A stretch of DNA of 64,000 nucleotides, from positions 9,051,501 through 9,115,500 of the forward strand of contig JAZGTH010000007.1 of assembly GCA_036877525.1 (NCBI GenBank), written 5' to 3'. Shown in pieces: positions 15,396 through 23,900 of the stretch. The notes under the pieces were generated by a model, which was not told the origin of the DNA, made no database searches, and saw only the letters and a list, made by a program, of their open reading frames with translations. The DNA comes from Chromobotia macracanthus. Its lineage: Eukaryota > Chordata > Actinopteri > Cypriniformes > Botiidae. Position 1 is the first letter of the stretch. Each line of letters begins with the position of its first letter. The position numbers and the translations under genes were made by a program.

Positions 15396-15664
15396 TCACA
15401 CATTGGTGAAGCAGAAACCCAGTACAACGGTCCAGAGCATTAAACTATATGAAACTGCTCCTGAATCTACACCACTATGAAAGGTTTTGTCGTGGATATA
15501 TTTGATGATGTGATATGTCCCTACATAAACCTCTTCACACACAGGCTGGATCTGGTCTTCTGGAAGTTCAAAGGCAAATTCCCCTTTGTCCCGAACCTCA
15601 AATGTGAACGAAAATGGGATTCCGATCAAACGAGCCCAGTCCTGAGAATTGCCAGAGAATGGAT
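15396..15664 (-). CDS. cpo: cpo exon 9: active-site Glu and GPI tail
   Basis: Acceptor CTGAAACAG, then 269 nt to the TAG stop. It completes Tyr281 and encodes SGNSQDWAR, giving Gln288 at the specificity position, then FTFEVRD with catalytic Glu303. It ends with a Ser/Gly-rich stretch (HSGVDSGA) and about 19 hydrophobic residues, the usual layout of a GPI-attachment signal. Confidence 0.93.
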
Positions 15665-18600
15665 CTGTTTCAGGGAAGGAAAGCAGCAGAAATCATGGCA
15701 GAGTTACTGAGAGCCAGCGATGTTCTTTAACGTGTGAGCAAGAATTGGTATTACCCTCAGTGAGAAATAAACAAGAGAGGGATTTCACTCACAAAGAACA
15801 TCTGCACTCTTTCCCACTTCATATTCCATCCCGTGCACAGACTGCATGGCTTTAGCTGCAGCCAAGCCAACCTCCTTCTGTTCATGCCATAGAAATCAGA
15901 AAACAAGGTATATGAAAACCAAATGAATTCTACAGCTCTGACAATAGTTAGATTCCATTATGTATCTTATTAAATAATGCAAAACATCATGATGAAATCT
16001 GGTCATAATTTAAATCTAATCTCATTATTTTGGCAAAAACATGCTAAAAGTCAAAATGATCAAACATGTTTTAAGCCGGAAAAGAACACAATGAATAACT
16101 ATAGAATTTGTTTTATAAATCAAATCATTACATGTTGAGCCTGTGATGCATTGATCAAAGATCCTTTCTAGGAAAGTCACTTCATTTGGTGACCATATTT
16201 GAGCAAGACCAAGTCCTATGTACTTCAATGGGGAGAAAAAGATATGTAATGCTCTTGCTATACTTACAACAAAATAACATATTTCCAAAAACAAACTAAA
16301 ATTAAACTAAACTATACCATTGGTTTTGTTTCATAAGCTCAAATAGTGCTAAAAGAGATTTTTTTCTAGAAACACTCTAAACACTGACAAGTATTTCACA
16401 ACACTTTGTACAGAGCACCTTCCCCAAAGAATCATTCATCTATAACGACTGACGATTGGCTCATTTTACTGAAAAGCGGAACATCCTCTGCTAGAGCGGC
16501 TGTATTGAGCGTTGCACTTTTTCCCATTGATAGTAATAGCACAGCATCATCATTTGATTGATGCATTTTCATCCCAAAAAACAAATAAATAGACAAATAA
16601 ATAACATCTACTGCTGATTCTAGTCCACAGATGATCTTGAGTCACCAGTTCATTGTAGTTTGGTGCAGACACATGTGGATGCCCATATGGAAGCAGAATC
16701 TGTTGCCCATATGAGTGAATGGTGAAATAGCAGAGAATTTCATCGGTCCTGTTCACCAGAAAGTCAGCCACGGCTTTGGACTCTTTTTCTGAGACTGCAG
16801 CTGTACCATGATAATTAAAAGCACAGCAATCAGATGAGACTCCAATCGCTACAAAAGACAGACAGAAGAGAAAAAGAAATGAAGATAAAACAAGGGAGAA
16901 TGACAGCATTTTATTGGTTGTATACATTTTAATTGTGCAAGTCTTACTGCCCCAAAGGGCGTTAAAGTTTCGGTTCAAGTCGACGCCATAACAATCACAG
17001 CCTTCAGGTGGGGTCGATCTCGATTTTCTCCATAAACGAGTCTGTAATACAATGAATGTGATGTGTGTAATTTCTGCAGAATTGCAAAAATAATGAATAA
17101 AAATACACTGATGAAAACCATAAGGCCAGCTTACAGTCTTATTGATCCATGAATATACATATCCATCAATGTTAAATACAGGCATCACATAGAAATCCAG
17201 GTTTTGGACCACTTTGTTGAGTTTCTGATCGGTTTTAAAAGTTCTCAAAATCTGTATGGGTGATATATAAGAAATGTGGTTACTTTATAGCTACAATTAA
17301 GTTGTTTTTGTGTCTTTTGAAAAGGAATTGAAGGGTAAAATGGCTCATGGCCCCTACAGGGTTTGAACACACAACCATCTACTCAGCAGCCCAGATCTTT
17401 ACAGCATGCCACCCCGAGTTCTTGCAGTGGAACACTTACTTCTTTGACAAACCATTGGCAGAAAGCAGGAGCAATCCATTCCCTGGCATGGATTCCACAG
17501 TCCATCCAAATAGCTTTCTTCTGTTTGCCATCAGGATTCACACTAATCTGAGAGCATTCAAACAGACAGCTTTCATTGCTTAAATCACCTCTGAAGAACA
17601 AGATTCATTCATACCTTTAATCTGTCACAAGTCAATTCACCTAAAAAGGACTAACAAAACAGTTCATTTCGGCCCTTAAATCTGATTAAATGACAGGTAT
17701 TTCAGTAGTGCTGTTACTGGACCAGAGCAACACCAGTACAGTTTACTGTTTTGTATCCACCAAAACAAATTAAGACAAAATTATTGAGAGGAAATAACTT
17801 TCAGAGGAAACTTTCGTCTTCAGAGGAAATGTTATGGAAGATGCAGCCCATGGCCAAATCACAGCCATACTCATACATATACATATATATGTAAATAAAG
17901 TTGGTAGCCTACCTTCAAGAAGGTCATGTTTCTGCCTTCAAATGTCTCTCCAAATACTGATGAAGTCACAATCCCTGGATTTTCCTGCACAATTTGATCC
18001 ATCCAGGCAGAAATCTGTACAAGAAAACGGACACTTCTGTCAAACACTTGCAGTTCAGTTTTTGCAGTGAGCATTTTCTACCCATGTTGTATTAATCATT
18101 AGCACTGGTGTTAGTGAGGACAGTAGTTTAGGACTCTTACTTCAGGCAGAGGATGATATTTAGTGTATTCATACTCCAAAGTGGTTCCTTTTAGCTGTGC
18201 AACCCTGTGGATTCATGAGTAATAGCTGATCAAAATAAAGAAATAACTCTAAAATGAACAAAATCAGTCTCATGAAGCATATTTTTTTATATAGGAAACA
18301 CACTGAAAATACAGGGTTGAAAATAACCTAATTTAGGTAATTTTGCCAACCCAACACTGGATACAGTTGTACCCAGGGTTGTTTTGACCTAGAGTTAAGT
18401 TATGGGTTTGACTTAGCATACATGATTTTTTTCTTTACCCAGCTATTGGTTAAAAATTACTCTGATGCAGGGATGAGTACATCCAAAGTGCACTGCCAAT
18501 AAAATCACAAATGCCATTAAAATCATAAATGTATACATTTAAATATCTTAAAATATATTAAAAAAAACAAAAACAACTTTAGAATAGGTAAATTCATTTA

Positions 18601-18969
18601 TATTTTGCATTACACAATAGATATAAATCTATCAATTAATGTGAGTTCAGCATTCGGTTTTTATGATTTGTCATGGACACCCTGCACACAAGTGATAATG
18701 TTTCCTGAGAATGAACAAACATGTATTATTTATTGAGATATTTCATTTCCTTTTCATCGTAAAAAGAATTTGTAAAAGCATTTATGACATTAAATTCACT
18801 CTGTGAGGAGATAATCACACTCCTCTGAATTTGAACTTTGTTTTGTTTAGATTAGTTAGTTCAGCACTTTTTAATTAGTTTCCAAAGTTAAAATAACTCA
18901 CCTGTTTGGAAGGGCATCTCCGTTCCTTACAAACCATAGCAATAGAATCAATACACAAGACCTCAACAT
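15396..18969 (-). CDS. cpo: Carboxypeptidase O, nine coding exons, complete
   Basis: M14A metallocarboxypeptidase that removes C-terminal residues from peptides; mammalian CPO is a GPI-anchored enzyme of the intestinal surface that prefers acidic residues. Nine exons (68, 64, 102, 108, 117, 94, 203, 85, 269 nt) join in phase to 1,110 nt, 369 residues, against 374 in human as I recall. Visible features: signal peptide (residues 1-20), zinc ligands H98 and E101 in GIHAREW and H229 in IHSYGQ, substrate-binding R155/R158 and N176-R177, lid Tyr281, catalytic Glu303 in FEVRD, hydrophobic GPI-type tail (about 350-369). No propeptide separates the signal from the catalytic domain, as in human CPO and unlike CPA/CPB. 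The CPA-255 specificity position is Gln288, where human CPO has Arg. The start was chosen because this frame gives a signal peptide and joins exon 2 in phase. CPA/CPB are excluded by the missing propeptide and the GPI tail. Confidence 0.93.
15793..15877 (-). CDS. cpo: cpo exon 8
   Basis: 85 nt, residues 253-280 plus the first base of Tyr281. Reads KEVGLAAAKAMQSV then GKSADVL, matching the segment before the lid tyrosine in CPO. Acceptor ATGAACAG, donor GTGAGT. Confidence 0.9.
16646..16848 (-). CDS. cpo: cpo exon 7: third zinc ligand
   Basis: 203 nt, residues 185-252. Contains a Cys pair in SSDCCAFNYHG, VSEKESKAVADF and the IHSYGQ motif with zinc ligand His229. Acceptor TTTTGTAG, donor GTGACT. 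Phase matches both neighbours. Confidence 0.92.
16948..17041 (-). CDS. cpo: cpo exon 6: substrate-binding Arg/Asn
   Basis: 94 nt, residues 154-184. RLWRKSRS supplies R155 and R158, and GVDLNRNF supplies N176 and R177, equivalent to the residues that hold the substrate carboxylate in carboxypeptidase A. Donor GTAAGA. Confidence 0.94.
17135..17251 (-). CDS. cpo: cpo exon 5
   Basis: 117 nt, residues 115-153. Contains NLDFYVMPVFNIDGY, the conserved central strand of the M14 fold. Acceptor CCCATACAG, donor GTAAGC. Confidence 0.94.
17340..17410 (-). repeat. Possible tRNA-like SINE fragment in cpo intron 4
   Basis: Read on the minus strand, a GGTTGTGTGTTCAAACCC stretch resembles a Pol III B box, as in tRNA-derived SINEs. 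No A box or tail is visible, so this is at most a decayed fragment. Confidence 0.25.
17440..17547 (-). CDS. cpo: cpo exon 4: zinc-binding HxxE motif
   Basis: 108 nt, residues 79-114. WMDCGIHAREWIAPAFCQW carries zinc ligands His98 and Glu101 and is nearly identical to mammalian CPO. Acceptor ATGCTCTCAG, donor GTAAGT. Confidence 0.96.
17913..18014 (-). CDS. cpo: cpo exon 3
   Basis: 102 nt, residues 45-78 (ISAWMDQIVQENPG through NMTFLK). Start of the catalytic domain. NMT is a possible N-glycosylation site. Acceptor TTGTACAG, donor GTAGGC. Confidence 0.92.
18141..18204 (-). CDS. cpo: cpo exon 2
   Basis: 64 nt, residues 23-44. Reads VAQLKGTTLEYEYTKYHPLPE, aligning with the mature N-terminus of CPO (TYSYNIYHP). 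This short stretch replaces the roughly 90-residue propeptide of pancreatic carboxypeptidases. Acceptor AATCCACAG, donor GTAAGA. Confidence 0.85.
18305..18465. repeat. Degenerate AACCCA/TGGGTT element remnant
   Basis: Repeated AACCCAACAC, GGGTTG and TTTACCCAGC-like pieces in both orientations in cpo intron 1 resemble a dispersed fish repeat built of alternating AACCCA and TGGGTT words. Its boundaries are not clear. Confidence 0.35.
18902..18969 (-). CDS. cpo: cpo exon 1: signal peptide
   Basis: 68 nt from ATG at 18969, giving MLRSCVLILLLWFVRNGDAL, a typical signal peptide. The donor GTGAGT leaves two bases that join exon 2 in phase. Two further ATGs lie 7 and 17 nt upstream: one reads without a signal sequence, the other is a seven-codon frame ending across this start. 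Transcription start not located. Confidence 0.82.
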
Positions 18970-20049
18970 GTTTCATCTGTGCACATCCTCTGCTGGCGAG
19001 ACTGCTGCAATTCTTATCACCCACCAAAGAAATAGTGGATGTCATTTGATATTTCTTGTCAGTTCTCACCACTAAATATCAGTTACACAGTAACCAGTAA
19101 TCAGTTACTTATCATAGCTTGATAATCACTGAGATAAACACTGTTTAAAGTGACATTTTTTATCTTAAATATTACAAAACACATTGTGCTGAATAATCAA
19201 TGCTGCAACAGCATTCTGTAAAAAGAGGTCGAAAATTAACATTATTTACATGCAGTGAAAATTGTGGAAAAAATGTGGTAAAGAATAACAGTCTACTATA
19301 ATTAGCTAGTGTAAAAAAATGTTTTATAAGGATGTTTTTCCATGTAAGTGTTCAAGCATTATCTTTTGGGAGATGCTTGCAAAAAACAGCAGTACCGCAT
19401 CCTGTTTCCCTTCTACAAATGTGTTTTAGCCATGCTGCTACCAGAGCTGTGTATAAGAGCAGAAGGTCTTCCTTCAGGAGAAGATGGGTTGGACAACCAA
19501 CCAGTTTGAAGGGAACTTCTGCTGATTGGGGTAAGCATTATATGTGAGGTGTGAGAATATAAAAAGGCACATGTCGATAAAAGATTTTTTTACCATGATC
19601 ATAAGAGATAAACAATGTTTTTTAGATAATTACAGTATGTCCTTTAGCCATATTGGACTTCTGGCATTCCAAGAGATCCAAGAGTTATATTTCACAATAT
19701 TGCTCAGTGATACACAGTGGATGATCTGCTTTGGTGTCGATTGGAATGATTTTTATTAGCAGAGACAAAATAACAGGCCATGTTGTGTTTAAAATCCAAG
19801 TTCTTTCATATCAACTTCAACAGCGTTTATGGAACTGTTATGTAAATGCAATATCAGACTCACAGTCTTGCTATTATAGTTAAATAGCAGCACAGCTATT
19901 TGTTATTATAAATAGCTGTATAAATAGCTATTTAATGATTATCTACGATCAAATCATAATCAGTATTTATATTTAGTGCAATAGCACTCTTGCCTGTGTT
20001 ATATCAGGTACTGCTTTAGTCTCTCTATGGGTTTCAGTAAAGGGTTTTC
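18970..20049. other. cpo-fn1 intergenic spacer
   Basis: About 1.1 kb between the cpo start codon and the proposed fn1 3' end; it must hold the cpo promoter if cpo has its own. No clear TATA or CAAT arrangement is visible. An imperfect palindromic cluster of AAATAGCT/AGCTATTT words lies near 19880-19935. No supportable gene. Confidence 0.55.
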
Positions 20050-20073
20050 AGAAAGTCTTTTTTGTAAAAATGT

Positions 20074-20079
20074 TTTATT
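20074..20079 (-). terminator. fn1: Candidate fn1 polyadenylation signal
   Basis: TTTATT on the plus strand (AATAAA on the minus strand) about 775 nt past the stop codon. Another AATAAA overlaps the stop codon itself and is too early to be the main site. Confidence 0.45.
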
Positions 20080-20228
20080 AAAAAGTATTTTTGTCCACAG
20101 TAGTTAAGACTTAGGCACCTAAAACACAAACAAAACAGTATACACCCATAATCTGAATTCCATCAAAACTAATACATAAAAGGGATAAATAAAAATAAAA
20201 TGACTTCATTAAAAACAGTGCTTTCCTT

Positions 20229-20255
20229 TGTGGCCTTGCGGACACAAAGGCCACA
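20229..20255 (-). other. Stem-loop in fn1 3' UTR
   Basis: TGTGGCCTT and AAGGCCACA form a perfect 9-bp inverted repeat around a 9-nt loop; two more pairs are possible beyond one mismatch. The structure would be present in the fn1 transcript. Confidence 0.55.
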
Positions 20256-20850
20256 GAGTTTAACCAACCAATCAGATTAAGGGGGGGTGAATATTACATA
20301 CTAAAAAGATGCCTACAAGGCACAAAGGTTTTCATTGTAAAGACAGTGCTCGTTTTAGAAAAGATCACGAATAAACGTTTTGATCACTGACAAAAATCCA
20401 GTTACAAAATGTACAAAAAAAAAAACAATAAAACAAAACAAAACATTGTAATCACCAGGCAATAATACTGAAGAACATAAAGGCAAGATGTGCAGACTCT
20501 CTACAGATGACTCAAAGAGGATGTGGAAGGTCTCAATGATGGGGAGTAGCGTAGATCTTCCACAAAACTTTGGAAGCTAAGCTTCAAATCAATGGAATCT
20601 TAATGTATATGGATGGTGACTATTTCTATGGATTACCTCTAAACAGGGAGACAAAGAATCAACCAACCATCTGACTGAAGACTCAGCCAATCAAAAGAGG
20701 GTCTCTGGGCGTGATATCACAGGTGGACGGCAGAGTGGAAGCAGCAGGACAGAGTTTGCAGTGTGGGTAAAGAGTAGGACACTGCGGGAGCTAAAAACAG
20801 TCTCTCGAGGCAATGTCTTCTCAAATATTAGCCAAAACTGATATGTACAT

Positions 20851-20919
20851 TTATTCTTGAGGACTTTGGGCATCTGCCAGCAGGTCTGGTCTGAGGCACT
20901 CAATAGGACATTGGATGTT
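20851..20919 (-). CDS. fn1: fn1 exon 46: C-terminus, dimer cysteines
   Basis: Acceptor TTCCAACAG, then NIQCPIECLRPDLLADAQ and a TAA stop. The two cysteines of CPIEC match those forming the interchain disulphides of the fibronectin dimer. The exon is too short to show up as a long open frame. Confidence 0.92.
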   Translation of the reverse strand, partial: NIQCPIECLRPDLLADAQSPQE

Positions 20920-23900
20920 CTGTTGGAAAATGTACAGTTATGTAGGCAACTGCAAATCCCCTGACATGTGAAATCAAACGGATCCAGTGTATTTCATAAA
21001 GGCATGTTCCTGGTCTTATTGGGCCCTTTTCTTCTTTTGTGCACATTATTCAAAAAATGGTCTTCTAATCTTTATCAATAATCTTGATAAAGATTATTCA
21101 TAATAATCTGCAATAATCTGCCTCTACAAACATCTTTTTGGCTGATGTCACAGATACCCTTTATCAGACCCTCCAACAACCTGCATTTTAAATATTCACT
21201 AGTGCTACAGGTTTACCCCAAAATGACCATCACCTAAGATTTGCGGTCAATTACTGAAAACACTTACTAGTTTGCGCAGGGCATTCTCTCTGTAGCGGTC
21301 AAAAACATCTGTACGCACTGGAGGCTGAATGAGGTCCATGTCAACTTCAGCTCCGGGTCTACGGCAGTTCTCACAGCGCCAGCCCTGATGAAACAACACG
21401 GTTTAAAACAACACTCACACACAGCAATGAATTGTATAATAAAAGCACAAGACATTATGCCTTTATATACATTTACAGCATATGTCAGTGAATGTAGGAA
21501 GTCAGTTGTTCATAGGTTCACACAGATGTTCTGGCACAGTAAACACGTCTCATTTATTACATTAACTATAGAAACTGTTACTAAGGTTAACCAGACAAAG
21601 TCTATATTTTCTCTTCAATATTGCATTTTGAACAGTTTATCTATTATTTAAAAACCTAAAACCAGTTTTTGATAGGTATTGCTTATGAAGTGTGTTTGTG
21701 CTCTGTAATTTTAAACAAATGCCAGTTAGATTTATATTTCTGTTATATAATGCAGGGATTTTTAGCATGCCTTGAATCTCCAGATCTTTTTGGGGCTTCT
21801 GTATGTTTATAACAGAGACACTCTTTCATATTTAAATATGCACACGCAGACACATGAAGAAAACATTATCCAATATTTTGTGTCACCTGTTGTCCTCCGT
21901 AACAGGTACAGGTGCATATGGCTCCCAGATACTCCTTCTGCCACTGGTTCCCCACCTGGTACAACTTCCCCTCATCATAGCAGGTGGACTCATCTACAGC
22001 AGACCACACTTAAGTTAGACATGCAACCGAATATGCTTGATTCAACTACTCAATGTAAAAAGTGGCTTAAACTTACGGGGTTCACACTTAAATTCTCCTT
22101 TGCCATTGCCCAAACAGGTACAGATCATCATGTGACCATTCTCTGCATGGCGGTCCCACTTCTCCCCAATTCTGTAGTTATGGCCGTTGTCATGACACCA
22201 CTCTGCAGATTGCGAGATGTGTGTGTTAGCATAATAACCTCTGAATACTCAAAGTCCTGGAGAAAGACATTTGAGCAACAGGGAACTTGTTCTCAATGAA
22301 TTCATCCTTTATACAAACCCACAGCATCATGATCGTTTGAATCATGACAATTTCATTCATACAGTGGCTGTGGCACACACTAAGCTTCTCTCAGAGTTTA
22401 ATATCGTCGGGTTAAAAGCTGACAATACAAATCTGAGATGTAAGCCAGGTCCTGTCTGCCTGTCATGTTTGATGACTTCCACAAACATGTCAAGAAATGC
22501 TAGCATGGACAACAGTATGAAGTTTAAGTCTCTGATCATAAAATTAATTTCCATTAACCTTCATTTGTTTTTCATAGCTGAATTAATCTGGTTAAGTTGG
22601 TACTTAATTGGTTTAGCTAGTCGGCCACCTTTAAAATCAAATCAGACCAGCACCACAAGACCAGGAGTCTAGCAAAGTCCTTCAAACCGACTATTCCCAA
22701 CAAGGTTTATTTACTAAAATTCTTTGTACAAAAATAAATATGAAATTAATGAAAATTCTGAATCATAAAACATGTTTAAATGTCAAATGGTTGCCCATGC
22801 TAGTGAGAGGTTTGGTGTTTAATGTGTAGCAGCGCTGTCCATTCACTCACTGGATGAATCACATCTGAAATGGCCACTGCCAAGACCAAGACACTTGCAC
22901 CACAGTTTAAAGCCCGTCTCTGACATACGCTCCCACTCAGCGCCCACCTCATGGTAGGTGGCGGTGAATGTGTCATAACACACATCCCTGCCTGTGGGAA
23001 TGACTCCAGCCCCTGGAACTAAAGCACATGAACATGAGGACAAGCAGACACATTTGAAATGCTTTTGAAAAGAAGCAGAAAAACAGAAACGATGTATTAT
23101 TGTGGTTCTGAATAGGTTATAATTTTATATTTTTAAATAAAACTTTACCACTGTTGCCGACAGTCACAACATCTTCTAAGACTTTCTGTTTTTGCTCTCC
23201 ATTGACAGACTCCACAACAACATTGTAGGAGGCACCAGAAGTGAGACCGATCAGTGTGGCACTGGTAGATGTGCCAGGCAGACGCATCTGAGAGGAAGAC
23301 ACAACAAGAGAGAGAGTTAGGAGGTGACTGTATTTAAAAATTACTGATAATATGCAAACAGTGAAAGAAACGCAATCCTAACCTATACCTGACCATAACC
23401 TGAACCCTAACCATAAGTTACCCCTAGAATGAGAAAGATTGTCTGTACAAGCCCTTGAGCTAACTCTACCATTAAACCAGGACCAAATTCACAGACTATC
23501 AGATAATGGTGGACTTGTTAACTCACCTGGAAGCTCTTCTCATTGATCTCTGTGATGGGGCTGCATGACACAACATATTCTGAGGTGTGCGGCACAGGCT
23601 GCCATATAATTGTGGTCTGGGTCTGAGATTCCTGGGGCAGGTTTGTCTCATTGTAAAGGTCTCCGAAGGGGAAACCTGGTTCAGGACCTTCGTTTACCTT
23701 CACCACTGGTACTCTCTGACCATCGGCTCCTGGCAGGGGGATATAGACCAGGGGCTCACGGTGGTTTGGGGCGTGTTGGCCATTGTTGCCAAGGTTCAAG
23801 CTCTGATATTCGGTGTAGATGTGTTGGCCCTGCTGTCCCAGTGTGTTAAGTCTGTTTGGCCCCAACATATGCACGTGGTTGTTGAAGTGGTCATTGTCCT

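Larger units (their letters stand above)
20050..20850 (-). other. fn1: fn1 3' untranslated region (proposed)
   Basis: Sequence after the fn1 stop codon down to the first good AATAAA on the minus strand, about 780 nt away. It contains a stem-loop at 20229-20255. The exact end is inferred from the hexamer alone. Confidence 0.5.

Noticed and set aside
18875..19072. Alternative cpo starts in a longer open frame (MVRTDKK... or MKHVEV...)
   Set aside because: They give no signal peptide and do not join exon 2 in phase; the ATG at 18969 does both.
21772..22299. 175-codon plus-strand frame
   Set aside because: Antisense shadow covering fn1 exons 43-44 and the intron between them.
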